A stretch of 64,000 nucleotides of DNA from Methylocystis rosea SV97 (GTDB taxonomy: Bacteria; Pseudomonadota; Alphaproteobacteria; Rhizobiales; Beijerinckiaceae): the NCBI RefSeq assembly GCF_000372845.1, contig NZ_KB889963.1, forward strand, positions 2,383,923-2,447,922, written 5' to 3'. The notes under the pieces are model-generated. The model had not been told where the DNA came from. It did not search any database and worked only from the letters and a program-made list of their open reading frames with translations. The translations under genes were made by a program, and so were the position numbers. This document shows positions 56,168 to 64,000 of the stretch, in pieces. Positions within the stretch are counted from its first letter, which is position 1. Each line of letters opens with the position of its first letter.

Positions 56168-56836
56168 ATGATTTCCATGCGTCCGCTGCTGATCCGCGCG
56201 CTGGCCGTGGCGCTGTCCATCGGCCTTTATCTCGCGCTGGCGATCCTTGGCGCCGGCGGGGTTGACGCCTACTTCGCCAATTCGGCGCGGACGGCGCTTG
56301 TCGTCGTCACGCTCGCGCTCGGAGTCGCGTCGCTCTTCGTCGGCGGCAATCTCAGCTCTGGCCAGCGGGAAGACCGCGGCAATCGGTGGGTGATCCCGAC
56401 CTTTCTCGTCATCGGGCTTCTCGGCGCCTATCTGCCTGCCTGGGCCGATCGGCAGGGACTGTGGAGATTGGACGGAGACGCCGTGCGGTGGCTCGGCGTC
56501 GCTCTGCTCGCCGCAGGCGGAGCATTGCGTCTGTGGCCGGTCGCCGTGCTCGGGCGCCGCTTCAGTGGCCTTGTCGCCATTCAGCCTGGACACGAACTCG
56601 TCACCACGGGACTTTACAGCCGCATCAGACATCCAAGCTATCTCGGCCTGTTGATCTCGGCGCTTGGCTGGGGGCTGGCGTTCAATACGGCGGTGGGCGT
56701 CGTCCTGGCGCTGGCGAATATTCCGCCGCTCGTCGCGCGGATGAACGCCGAGGAACGCCTGTTGAGTTCGGAGTTCCGCGCGGCCTATGAGGCCTATCGC
56801 GCACGTACGGCGCGGCTCATTCCGGGCGTATATTAA
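56168..56836 (+). CDS. Isoprenylcysteine carboxyl methyltransferase-like (ICMT/PEMT) membrane protein
   Basis: A 222-residue protein with about five transmembrane helices. The C-terminal SAM-binding block is typical of ICMT/PEMT-family methyltransferases: VTTGLYSRIRHPSYLGLLIS followed by NAEERLLSSEF and YEAYRARTARLIPGVY. Such enzymes methylate lipophilic substrates at the membrane. Notably SrsB of the Streptomyces phenolic-lipid pathway belongs to this family, so a link with the locus 3.5 kb upstream is possible but unproven. Confidence 0.85.
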   Translation: MISMRPLLIRALAVALSIGLYLALAILGAGGVDAYFANSARTALVVVTLALGVASLFVGGNLSSGQREDRGNRWVIPTFLVIGLLGAYLPAWADRQGLWRLDGDAVRWLGVALLAAGGALRLWPVAVLGRRFSGLVAIQPGHELVTTGLYSRIRHPSYLGLLISALGWGLAFNTAVGVVLALANIPPLVARMNAEERLLSSEFRAAYEAYRARTARLIPGVY

Positions 56837-56894
56837 GCTGCGCGACTGCGCCCGCAGCTTCACTACGGATCGCCAACGCGGCAAAGGGAAACTC

Positions 56895-57254
56895 ATGAAG
56901 CGTCTGCTGTCGCGCTTGCTGCTATTCAGCCTTTTCGTCGCGCTGCCGGCGCAAGCCAGCGACGTCATAAAGCTCGCGCCGGGCGGCAGCGCGATTTTTT
57001 CGCTGCAGGAGAATATGACGACCGGCTATTCCTGGCGCATCGATCCGGCTGCGAGCCGTGATCTCGACATTCTGTCGATTTCGGACGGCGGCCGCAGCGG
57101 CGGGCGGCGACGCATGGTCGGCAGCCCCAGCGTGCGTCATTGGAAAATTCGCGCGCTCAAACCCGGACATGCCGAAATCGTCTTCGCCTATCAGCGCCCA
57201 TGGGAGCCTGCGCCCGTTAAAACCCGCAGCGTCGAGGTGGAGGTCGCGCCTTAG
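56895..57254 (+). CDS. Chagasin/I42-family cysteine peptidase inhibitor-like protein
   Basis: A 119-residue exported protein: signal peptide MKRLLSRLLLFSLFVALPAQA and an Ig-like beta domain. The inhibitor loops are recognisable: NMTTGYSW for the NPTTGY(S/T)W loop, a GRSGGRR loop 2, and AYQRPWEPAP for the RPWE loop. Chagasin-type inhibitors block papain-like cysteine peptidases; bacterial members are periplasmic. The start lies after an AAAGGGAA site. Confidence 0.85.
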   Translation: MKRLLSRLLLFSLFVALPAQASDVIKLAPGGSAIFSLQENMTTGYSWRIDPAASRDLDILSISDGGRSGGRRRMVGSPSVRHWKIRALKPGHAEIVFAYQRPWEPAPVKTRSVEVEVAP

Positions 57255-57362
57255 AGCAGGTTCCGAAAAAGTTGACAGACTTTTTCGATGAGAATCTGCT
57301 CCAAAATTTTGATGTTGAGCGATTCCTTATCGATCACATGATTCCATGTGATCGGGAAGCGC
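57253..57362. repeat. Complex palindromic repeat, family D (full copy)
   Basis: Begins at the stop codon of the inhibitor gene. GAGCAG/CTGCTC arms enclose GAAAAAGT/ACTTTTTC, and a second perfect hairpin GATCACATG/CATGTGATC follows. It separates convergent genes and may act as a bidirectional terminator. A shortened copy lies at 61526-61588. Confidence 0.8.
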
Positions 57363-57368
57363 TCGAGT

Positions 57369-58238
57369 TCAGGATTCGCTCTCGCGCGGGAATTTCATCG
57401 CGTCTTCGAGACTCATCATGGCCGAGCCGGGCTTCGCCGGCTTTTGCTGGCTCTCATGCGGCGCCCAGCCCGACGCCCAGACGATTTCGAAGCTCGCGCG
57501 CACGCGTCCATCGGGGTCCGAGAAGCGCTCGGCGTAGATTTGCGCCGCGCGCGCAACCACGTCGCGCCGCAGGGGTTTGCGAGACCGTTTGACAAGGACG
57601 TTGGCGGCGCCCATCGCGCGCAAATCCTTCATCAGCCCCAAGATTGACTCATAGCGCAGCGTGAAGCTGTCGATGTCGGCGACGGGCAGGGCGAAGCCCG
57701 CGCGCTGCAGCAGCCCGCCCATGTCGCGCACGTCGACGAAAGGCGATACGCGGGGACTCGCCCCGCCGGTGATTTCTTCTTCGGCCTGCGCCAAGGCGGC
57801 GCGAAGCTCGACAAGACTGGCGCCGCCGGCGAGGCAGGCGAGGAAGAGTCCGTCCGGCGCAAGTATGCGTCTCGCTTGCGCCAGCGCGCCCGGCAGATCG
57901 TTCACCCACTGCAGCGACATGCCGGAGACGATCAGATCGAATGAGCCCTGCGCGAAGGGCGGAGCTTCTTCGTCAGCGATGACGTCGCCGGCATGGCCGC
58001 TCGCGCGCAAAGGCCGCGCACGGCCGCTCGCGACGACGGCTTGCGCGAAATGCGCGCTCGGCGAGCCGAGATCGAGCGCGCGCGGAAATTCGCGCTTCAC
58101 CGTCAGCAGGCGATCGAGCAGATCGTCGGCGGCGCGCGTCATCAGGAAATCCGGCGCGCCTTTCGACATGGCGCGGCGCAAGCGCCGCCGCAGCAGCGCG
58201 CGATCAAAAATCTTCGGCGGTCCGACTGTCTCGCTCAT
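57369..58238 (-). CDS. SAM-dependent methyltransferase (BioC/NDUFAF5-like)
   Basis: A 289-residue protein. It opens IFDRALLRRRLRRAM, then DDLLDRLLTVKREFPRALDLG (SAM motif I, LDLGSP), and has SFDLIVSGMSLQWVNDLPGAL (motif IV, given in parts) and RILAPDGLFLACLAGG. This order is the NDUFAF5 (complex I assembly hydroxylase)/BioC-like group conserved in alphaproteobacteria. Its end abuts a palindromic repeat. Confidence 0.85.
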   Translation of the reverse strand: MSETVGPPKIFDRALLRRRLRRAMSKGAPDFLMTRAADDLLDRLLTVKREFPRALDLGSPSAHFAQAVVASGRARPLRASGHAGDVIADEEAPPFAQGSFDLIVSGMSLQWVNDLPGALAQARRILAPDGLFLACLAGGASLVELRAALAQAEEEITGGASPRVSPFVDVRDMGGLLQRAGFALPVADIDSFTLRYESILGLMKDLRAMGAANVLVKRSRKPLRRDVVARAAQIYAERFSDPDGRVRASFEIVWASGWAPHESQQKPAKPGSAMMSLEDAMKFPRESES

Positions 58239-58369
58239 GCCTTATTACCGCGCCCGCGCCAGTTACCCTGCAAGTGCGCAAAGCGCATGAATTTCGACGA
58301 AAGGATGGCGCAATCTTGAAGCGATGATCTGAAGCGAAGCGGTCGCGACGATAGAACATCCCAAATTAT

Positions 58370-58381
58370 CTTAACGTTAAG
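58370..58381. promoter_or_regulatory. Perfect palindrome upstream of the L,D-transpeptidase gene
   Basis: CTTAACGTTAAG, 106 bases before the L,D-transpeptidase start and between divergent genes. A possible operator; it is not a CtrA box, because the half-site spacing is two, not seven. Confidence 0.3.
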
Positions 58382-58486
58382 CCATAACCTGAAAACGCGA
58401 AACGTTTCGACAAGATCATGGCCAAAGTTAGACTGCCGCCATTCGAGAAGTCGCTGTCGAGGCTTCAACACGTAGGGTGTAGCGTC

Positions 58487-59077
58487 ATGCGTAATCTATT
58501 TGCTTTTTTGCGTCGATCCCACACCGCCAAGTCAACCGGAACGTCAGCTGGAACGTCAATCGGAACGCTTCAGTCAGTTTTGATGGCGACAGTTGTCGGC
58601 CTTGGCGTCGCCGCGCTTCCGCAGGACGCGAACGCGCGCAACATCGTCTCTTTCTCTCCCCACGTCGCTCCCGGCACGGTCGTGATCAGCGCCAGCCAGC
58701 GAAGGCTGTTCTATGTTGTCGATACAGGAGTCGCCATCAGCTACCCCGTGGCCGTCCCCAAGCGCGGCAAGGAATGGTCGGGCGCGACGTCCATCGAGGG
58801 AAAATATGTCAATCCCGACTGGGTTCCGCCAGCGGTAGTGAAAGCCGACCACCCGGAACTGCCGAATTTCATTCGTGGCGGCTCGCCGCGCAACCCGATG
58901 GGCGTGCGCGCTTTGACGCTCAGCAGCGGCGAAGTGGCGATTCACGGCACGACCCAGAGGATGCGCGCTTCAATCGGCACGGCCGCCTCCTACGGCTGCA
59001 TTCGAATGTTGAACGAGGACGTTTCCGACCTCTACGATCGCGTCGACGTGGGATCGCCGGTCATGATGACGCGCTAG
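58487..59077 (+). CDS. L,D-transpeptidase (YkuD family)
   Basis: A 196-residue periplasmic enzyme with a signal segment (TLQSVLMATVVGLGVAALPQDANA, in parts, ending DANA). The YkuD domain (about 60-195) includes VAVPKRGKEWSG, NPMGVRAL, AIHGTTQ and the catalytic SYGCIRM (Cys171 with the His of AIHGT). It forms 3-3 cross-links in peptidoglycan or attaches lipoproteins. An ATG 23 codons upstream (58418) is also open. A terminator-like hairpin follows. Confidence 0.9.
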   Translation: MRNLFAFLRRSHTAKSTGTSAGTSIGTLQSVLMATVVGLGVAALPQDANARNIVSFSPHVAPGTVVISASQRRLFYVVDTGVAISYPVAVPKRGKEWSGATSIEGKYVNPDWVPPAVVKADHPELPNFIRGGSPRNPMGVRALTLSSGEVAIHGTTQRMRASIGTAASYGCIRMLNEDVSDLYDRVDVGSPVMMTR

Positions 59078-59103
59078 CCCAGGCGATCCATCAAATAATC
59101 GCA

Positions 59104-59143
59104 AGCCTCGCCCGCGAACGTGCGGACGAGGCTCTTTCGTTCT
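59104..59143 (+). terminator. Rho-independent terminator candidate after the L,D-transpeptidase gene
   Basis: AGCCTCG pairs with CGAGGCT, extended by an inner CCGC/GCGG helix, followed by CTTTCGTTCT. It begins 27 bases after the stop. The T tract is interrupted, so strength is uncertain. The rest of the gap to 59434 shows no gene. Confidence 0.55.
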
Positions 59144-59434
59144 CCGCGCGATTCGTCTTTTATCCAGAGCTTTTTTTTGGCGCGCGTGGCTGTGGAAGAG
59201 GGCAGCCGCGGCATGGACGCAGACACGCGAATCCCGCAGTCTCCGCCTCGAACACAGTCTGACGATCGCTTTTTTGGCGTCCTAGTTCTTGTGTGGAGTA
59301 TAGTGATCGCAAGAGATGATTCGACTTTGAATCAATCGCTTGAAAAGGAGGCACCCTCACGCAAAGCTCCACGACGCATCGTCGCCTGTCTTTTAGTCGC
59401 CGCGTTATGCTGACATTGAGAAAAAGGTTGGCAC

Positions 59435-59938
59435 ATGCTGATCGCAACGGAAAAAGAAACGGAACGCGCTGAACATCCGGTGGATGTTGTGGAGCAACTG
59501 GCGGCCACCAATGATTGGTCCTTCGATCGAGACGATGAAGACGAGATTTCCATTTCCGTCGCCGGAGCTTGGACGGAATATCACGTCGCCTTTACTTGGC
59601 TTCCGCAGCTCGAAACGCTGCACGTCAGTTGCGCTTTCGATCTCAAGGCGCCCGAACGGAGGCGCGGTGAACTGATGTCGCTCGTCAATGCGATCAACGA
59701 GCAGATGTGGATCGGGCACTTCGACTTCTGGCCGAAGGAGGGGGTCGCGATGCACCGTCATGGCCTCATCCTGACGGGAGGGGCGCAGCCCTCGGCGACG
59801 CAATGCGCGGCCTTGCTCGACAACGCGCTTCAGGCGTGTGAGCGGCATTATCAAGCCTTTCAATTCGTGCTCTGGGCCGGAAAGAACGCCAGGGAAGCGC
59901 TCGCCACCGCCAATTTCGAGACGAAAGGCGAGGCGTGA
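59435..59938 (+). CDS. YbjN domain protein
   Basis: A 167-residue soluble protein of the YbjN/type III secretion chaperone-like fold. Landmarks are HPVDVVEQLAATNDWSFDRDD at the start, LHVSCAFDLKAPERRRGEL, LVNAINEQMWIGHFDFWPKEG and FQFVLWAGKNAREAL near the end. YbjN proteins may act as co-chaperones; the role is not established. It overlaps the proC start by four bases, a pair conserved in Hyphomicrobiales. Confidence 0.88.
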   Translation: MLIATEKETERAEHPVDVVEQLAATNDWSFDRDDEDEISISVAGAWTEYHVAFTWLPQLETLHVSCAFDLKAPERRRGELMSLVNAINEQMWIGHFDFWPKEGVAMHRHGLILTGGAQPSATQCAALLDNALQACERHYQAFQFVLWAGKNAREALATANFETKGEA

Positions 59939-60756
59939 CCGACGCGGGCGAGCTGCGCGGAAAGTCGGTCGCTCTGATCGGCGCCGGAAACATGGGTCTG
60001 GCGCTACTCGAAGGCTGGGCCGCGCAGGATCTGCTGGGAGCAGCGTCAATCGTCGAGCCGCAGCCGTCGCCGCGGCTCCAGGAGCTGTGCGCCGCGAAGG
60101 GCTACGCGCTGAACGGCGCCGCTGCTCCTTGCGACGCCGTGGTTCTCGCCGTCAAGCCGCAGGCGTTCGATGCGGGTGCCGCGGCCGCGTCCCCTTTCGT
60201 GGCGCGCGGCGCCATTGTCGTGTCGATCCTCGCCGGCAAGCGCATCGCGGACCTCGCCGCGCGCCTGCCGACGCAAGCCGTCGTGCGCGCGATGCCAAAT
60301 ACGCCGGCGGCGATCGGGCGCGGCGTCACCGGCGCCTACGCCAGCGCAACGACGAGCGCCGCTCAGCGCGCGCTCGCCGACGCATTGCTTAGCGCCGTCG
60401 GCGGCGTCGAGTGGGTCGATGACGAGGCGCTCATCGACGTCGTGACGGCGGTTTCCGGCTCGGGTCCCGCTTATGTCTTCTATTTCGCCGAGTGCCTCGC
60501 CGCCGCCGGCGCCGAAGCCGGTCTGCCGGCCGCCCTCGCGGCGCGGCTCGCCCGAGCGACGGTCGAAGGCGCCGGCGAACTGATGCGCCGACAGCCCGAG
60601 ACAGGCCCCGACGAATTGCGCCGGCGCGTGACGTCGCCAGGCGGCACGACGGCGGCGGCGCTCGAGGTTCTTGAAGCGCCGGAGGACGGCCTCGCCGCGC
60701 TGATGCGCCGCGCCGTAGCTGCGGCGAAGCGCCGGGCAGGGGAACTTTCCGGTTGA
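59935..60756 (+). CDS. proC: Pyrroline-5-carboxylate reductase
   Basis: A 273-residue enzyme for the last step of proline synthesis. It starts with GTG overlapping the YbjN stop. The Rossmann motif is LIGAGNMGLALLEGW (about 14-28), then VLAVKPQAFDA, VRAMPNTPAAIGRGVTG, and the C-terminal domain with AVSGSGPAYVFYFAE and LRRRVTSPGGTTAAALEVL. Length is normal. Confidence 0.96.
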   Translation: MTDAGELRGKSVALIGAGNMGLALLEGWAAQDLLGAASIVEPQPSPRLQELCAAKGYALNGAAAPCDAVVLAVKPQAFDAGAAAASPFVARGAIVVSILAGKRIADLAARLPTQAVVRAMPNTPAAIGRGVTGAYASATTSAAQRALADALLSAVGGVEWVDDEALIDVVTAVSGSGPAYVFYFAECLAAAGAEAGLPAALAARLARATVEGAGELMRRQPETGPDELRRRVTSPGGTTAAALEVLEAPEDGLAALMRRAVAAAKRRAGELSG

Positions 60757-60833
60757 GACGGCGCGCGCCTTGTCCCGCGGCCCGGCGACAATAGAATACT
60801 GACTAGAAAATTCCTTCGGACCTGGAGACAGAC

Positions 60834-61511
60834 ATGACCAGCGGCGGCTCCCGCGACCGAGTGATCGATGCGACGCTGCGGCTCGCCACGCGGCGAGAGT
60901 TCAGCGACGTGACGCTCACCGATATCGCTCATGAGGCTGGCAACTCGCTTGCCGATCTGCGCGAACTTTTTCCATCGAAGGGCGCGATCATGGGGGCGTT
61001 CTCTCGGCGCATCGACCGGGAGGTTCTCGACGCGGCGCCCAAGGAAGCCTCACACGAACCCGCGCGCGAGCGGCTCTATGACGTTTTGCGCCGCCGGCTC
61101 GATTCGCTCGAACCGCATCGTGAGGCGCTGGCGAGCGTCGGCCGCTGGGCGGCGCGCGATCCGCTCACCGCCGCGGCGCTCAACCGCGAAACCGTGAACT
61201 CGATGCGCTTCATGCTGGAGGCGGCGGACATCGACAGCGAGGGCCCGGTCGGCTCGCTCAAACTGCAGGGGTTGGCGTTAGCCTGGAGCCGCGTGCTCGA
61301 GGATTGGTTCGCAGGCGATATTCACGACGCCCTATCGACGCTCGATCGCGAACTCACGCGCGGCGAGCGCTACGTCGATCGGGCGGAGGATTTCGCAAGA
61401 CTGACGCGGCCCTTCTATTCCTTCGCGCAAAGTCTGTTCGGCTGGCGGACGCGACGTGGTGGGCGCGATTACCACGACGACGACAGCGGCTATCCCCACG
61501 CGCGCGCGTGA
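60834..61511 (+). CDS. TetR family transcriptional regulator
   Basis: A 225-residue regulator. The N-terminal helix-turn-helix (residues about 5-52) reads RDRVIDATLRLATRREFSD, VTLTDIAHEAGNSLADLRELFPSKGAIMGAF (in parts). The C-terminal ligand domain is helical and ends in a basic, His/Asp-rich tail. The ligand is unknown. It follows proC on the same strand after 77 bases and ends at a palindromic repeat. Confidence 0.85.
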   Translation: MTSGGSRDRVIDATLRLATRREFSDVTLTDIAHEAGNSLADLRELFPSKGAIMGAFSRRIDREVLDAAPKEASHEPARERLYDVLRRRLDSLEPHREALASVGRWAARDPLTAAALNRETVNSMRFMLEAADIDSEGPVGSLKLQGLALAWSRVLEDWFAGDIHDALSTLDRELTRGERYVDRAEDFARLTRPFYSFAQSLFGWRTRRGGRDYHDDDSGYPHARA

Positions 61512-61525
61512 TTGGCTGCCGCCCG

Positions 61526-61588
61526 GAGCAGGTTCCTCGATGAGAACCTGCTCCACCATTTTGGTATCGAGCGATTCCTTGCTCTAAA
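61526..61588. repeat. Palindromic repeat, family D (short copy)
   Basis: GAGCAGGTTC and its inverse GAACCTGCTC form a compact hairpin; the inner A/T stem of the copy at 57253 is missing. The shared segment GAGCGATTCCTT follows. It lies between convergent genes. Confidence 0.75.
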
Positions 61589-62954
61589 GCGGGAGACTTG
61601 CCGTCGCCCGCAAGCCGCCGAGCGGGCTGCGGTCGAGCGTAATGTCCCCGCCATGGCCGCGTGCGATGTCGCGTGCGATGGCGAGGCCTAGCCCTGAGTT
61701 TCCGTCGTTCTGGTTGCGGGATTCGTCTAGCCGGTAGAACGGCCTGAAAGCGTCTTCGCGACGCTCGACGGCGATGCCGGGCCCGTCGTCATCGATATGA
61801 ACGGTCATCATCGCGCCGTCATTGATCACTGAGAGTTCGATCCGCTTGCCGTAGCGCTGCGCATTGCCGACCAGGTTGGCGAGCAGCCGCTTGATCGCCG
61901 CCGGCCGCGCGACGATTGTCGGATCGCCCTCAATCTTCACGGACGCCGCGAGACCGCGCTTCACAGTGTCCGCCCGCAGTTCGTCGAGGATGGCCGCAAT
62001 ATCGGTGGGGGAGGATTTTTCGTCGCCGTCGCCGCGCGCAAAGGCGAGATAGGCCTCGACCATGCGCTCCATCTCGTCGACATCCTTGCGCATTTCGACG
62101 GCTTCATGCGAATCGCGCATCAGCGCCAGCGAAAGCTTGAAACGCGTGATGATGGTTCGCAGATCGTGCGAAACGCCATTGAGCATCGTCGTGCGTTGCT
62201 CGATCGCGCGTTCGAAACGGCGTTTCATGTCGAGAAAGGCGGCTCCCGCCTGACGCACCTCGCGTGCGCCGCGCGGACTGAATACGACATTGCGGCCTTT
62301 GCCGAACTCCTCGGCGGCGCGGGCCAGCCGCAGGATCGGCCTGATCTGATTGCGCAAGAAGGACGTGGCGATGGCGAGGATGATGACTGAGGCGATCGCC
62401 ATCCACATGAAGAAAATATACGAGTTCGAGGCGTATGCGTGCGTGCGCGTGGCGAGCATTCTCAACGTCGCGTCGTTGAGCGCGACGCGGATTTCGATCA
62501 GGCTGCCGGGAAGCGCGGTGTTGATCCAGAAGGGCTCCTTAAGTTTGCGCGTGAGCTCCTTCGTGAGCGCCTTGTCCAGCAGCGAGAACAAAGACGACTT
62601 TGGCGCCGGCCCAGGCAGGTCCTGCTTGGGGAGAACCGCAATCTCCATATTGAGATCGAAGGCGGCGATGCGGCGCAGTCGCGCGTGATCCGGGTCGTCC
62701 GGGAACGTCTGGTAGATATCGACGAGCGCCGCCACTTGCCGGGCCACCCCCGCGGAAAGACGGTAGGTCACGACCTCCCAATGCCGCTCCATGAAAACAT
62801 AGGCGACCGCGGACTGGAGGAGCACGACCGGCAGGATCACGATCAGCAGCGCGCGGGCGTAAAGCCCCTTCGGCATGCGGTCATGCAGCCAGTTGGCGAA
62901 GCGCCGCCACAGATTGCGGGGCGCGGCGAGAACTTCCGGTAAGACGACTGTCAT
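61584..62954 (-). CDS. EnvZ-like sensor histidine kinase
   Basis: A 456-residue sensor. Two transmembrane helices (about 26-48 and 170-195) bracket a periplasmic domain of about 115 residues; a HAMP domain follows (RNQIRPILRLARAAEEFGKG). The phospho-acceptor is in NGVSHDLRT (His about 263). The ATPase has LLANLVGNAQRYG, DDGPGIAV, and NSGLGLAIARDIARGHGG. The start MTVVLPEVLA (62954) avoids overlap with the response-regulator gene. It works with the OmpR-like regulator encoded just upstream. Confidence 0.92.
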   Translation of the reverse strand: MTVVLPEVLAAPRNLWRRFANWLHDRMPKGLYARALLIVILPVVLLQSAVAYVFMERHWEVVTYRLSAGVARQVAALVDIYQTFPDDPDHARLRRIAAFDLNMEIAVLPKQDLPGPAPKSSLFSLLDKALTKELTRKLKEPFWINTALPGSLIEIRVALNDATLRMLATRTHAYASNSYIFFMWMAIASVIILAIATSFLRNQIRPILRLARAAEEFGKGRNVVFSPRGAREVRQAGAAFLDMKRRFERAIEQRTTMLNGVSHDLRTIITRFKLSLALMRDSHEAVEMRKDVDEMERMVEAYLAFARGDGDEKSSPTDIAAILDELRADTVKRGLAASVKIEGDPTIVARPAAIKRLLANLVGNAQRYGKRIELSVINDGAMMTVHIDDDGPGIAVERREDAFRPFYRLDESRNQNDGNSGLGLAIARDIARGHGGDITLDRSPLGGLRATASLPL

Positions 62955-62973
62955 CGTGACGACTCTATCATTT

Positions 62974-63714
62974 TCAGCCGTTGGCGCGTAGCGGGTCGAC
63001 GAGCAGACGATAGCCGTGCCCGCGCACCGTCTGAAGATAGCGCGGCGCATTCGGGTCGGTCTCGATCTTTCGCCTCAATCGGGCGATCTCAACATCGACG
63101 CTGCGCTCGCTCGCGCTTCGTGCGGGATCACGTTGCGCCAAAGTTTGGCGGGAGACAATCGCGCCGTCGCTTTCGGCCAGCGCCCGCAACAGATCGCGCT
63201 CGCGCGTCGTGAGGCGGACCGGCGCGCCGTCGTGCAGCAACTCGCCTCGCGACGGATCAAAGGCGAATTCGCCAAAGCGCTTTGGTCCCGCGGAATCTGC
63301 GCGCCGCGCGCGGCGCAAAATGCTGGCGATGCGCAGCGACAACTCCCGCGGATCGAAAGGCTTGGCGAGATAGTCATCGACGCCGGCTTCAAGCCCTTCG
63401 ACACGGTCCGCCGTCTCGGTAAGCGCCGTCAGCATCAGGATGGGCGCGGAGCGCAGCGGTTCCGCGCTCTTGCGCAGCCGCGCCACGAAGGCCGTGCCGC
63501 TTTCGCCAGGCATCATGACATCCAGGACAATGAGATCGAAGGCGATGTCGCGCATTCTGGCGCTCGCCTCCCTCGTATCGGCCGCAGCGCTAACGAAATA
63601 GCCCTCATTCATCAAATAGCGCGAGAGCAAGGTGCGAATGCGCTGATCGTCGTCAACGACGAGGATATGGGCCGCTTTCGCGTGCGGCGCGGCGCGTTGG
63701 GAAATAACCGTCAT
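62974..63714 (-). CDS. OmpR-family response regulator
   Basis: A 246-residue regulator. The receiver domain (about 14-130) has the acidic pocket VVDDDQ, the phosphorylation Asp65 in LDVMMPG, the Thr in MLTAL and the Lys in YLAKPFDP. The winged-helix DNA-binding domain (about 150-240) includes RLTTRERDLLRALAE, SVDVEIARLRRKIE and VRGHGYRL. It starts by ATGA overlap with the marR stop. It forms a two-component pair with the downstream kinase. Confidence 0.94.
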   Translation of the reverse strand: MTVISQRAAPHAKAAHILVVDDDQRIRTLLSRYLMNEGYFVSAAADTREASARMRDIAFDLIVLDVMMPGESGTAFVARLRKSAEPLRSAPILMLTALTETADRVEGLEAGVDDYLAKPFDPRELSLRIASILRRARRADSAGPKRFGEFAFDPSRGELLHDGAPVRLTTRERDLLRALAESDGAIVSRQTLAQRDPARSASERSVDVEIARLRRKIETDPNAPRYLQTVRGHGYRLLVDPLRANG

Positions 63715-64000
63715 GTCGCGGCGCCGGCTGTTTTCGCGCATGCAAGATGCGCTCGAACGCGTTCGCGCTCGCCGGAGTCGATCATCGCGAACAGGAATTT
63801 TGAGGCGGCGCCGCGCGCCGCAGGCGGGAGCTCGTCCATGACTGTCCGGAAACGCGCTGATTGCAGCGCCGCGAGATCGCGCGCGAGCGTCGCGCCCTTG
63901 GGGGTCGGATAGAGCAGGCGCTGGCGGCGGTCGACGACGCCGGCGCGCGCCTCGACGAAGCCCGCCTCAAGAAGTTGTTTGAGCACGCGGTTGAGGCTCT
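63711..64000 (-). CDS. MarR family regulator, 5'-truncated by the window edge
   Basis: The last about 96 codons of a MarR-type regulator; the start lies right of the window. Visible are the end of the recognition helix (SLNRVLKQLLEAGFVEARAG), the wing VVDRRQRLLYPTPKGATLARDL and a helical C-terminal dimerisation part. The gene leads a marR-ompR-envZ arrangement with overlapping ends, which is seen in other Hyphomicrobiales and implies joint regulation. Confidence 0.88.
   Translation of the reverse strand, partial: SLNRVLKQLLEAGFVEARAGVVDRRQRLLYPTPKGATLARDLAALQSARFRTVMDELPPAARGAASKFLFAMIDSGERERVRAHLACAKTAGAAT

Noticed and set aside
58370-58381. CTTAACGTTAAG as a CtrA site
   Set aside because: Half-sites are two bases apart rather than seven.

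Overview
The window is GC-rich chromosomal DNA of an alphaproteobacterium, most likely a Hyphomicrobiales (Rhizobiales) member near the Methylocystaceae/Beijerinckiaceae. This is inferred from petABC architecture, hom-glpX, guaA, hemF, a consensus CtrA box, REP-like repeat families of a type common in that order, and Azotobacter-like cyst-lipid genes. No gene here proves methanotrophy or methylotrophy.

Layout. 1-6851: the 3' part of a giant YadA-like trimeric autotransporter, nearly all 14-residue head repeats, running in from the left edge. 6948-8396: an exported unknown protein and a glycosyltransferase. 8543-8618: tRNA-Thr(CGT). 8738-27804: mostly core genes: ELM1-like protein, greA, carB, a cytochrome c with gtrA, a DUF2267 gene broken by a stop codon, hemF with an in-frame 36-bp tandem duplication, trmL, the bc1 operon petABC, an SmbP-like protein, hom, glpX, a small lipoprotein, an RsmB-type methyltransferase, a DUF559 gene bracketed by REP-like repeats, and guaA. 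Several families of palindromic repeats lie in the gaps.

27806-32998 is a decayed, less GC-rich accessory stretch: lysR and dinB fragments, an IS110-type transposase remnant, a sulfotransferase fragment, and two intact methyltransferases.

33965-52671 is the most interesting part: a co-oriented secondary-lipid locus. A 2483-residue type I synthase (two nitropropane-dioxygenase/ER-like domains, KS, AT, one ACP, KR) is followed by a type III polyketide synthase and a dehydratase-phosphopantetheinyl transferase fusion. Then come an FkbM methyltransferase, a GT21-like membrane glycosyltransferase, an unknown protein, a DevC-DevA-DevB-like ABC exporter, a SAM methyltransferase and an FAD oxidoreductase. 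A TolC-family outer-membrane channel lies just beyond (53721-55130, opposite strand). The proposed logic is that the type I system builds a long acyl chain on its ACP and the type III enzyme extends and cyclises it to a resorcinol or pyrone lipid, as in Azotobacter ArsABCD. Methylation, oxidation and possibly glycosylation follow, and export runs through a tripartite pump like the heterocyst-glycolipid DevBCA-HgdD system. The product is inferred, not shown.

55892-64000: small exported protein, ICMT-like methyltransferase, chagasin-like inhibitor, BioC/NDUFAF5-like methyltransferase, L,D-transpeptidase, YbjN protein, proC, TetR regulator, and a marR-ompR-envZ-like regulatory operon running off the right edge.
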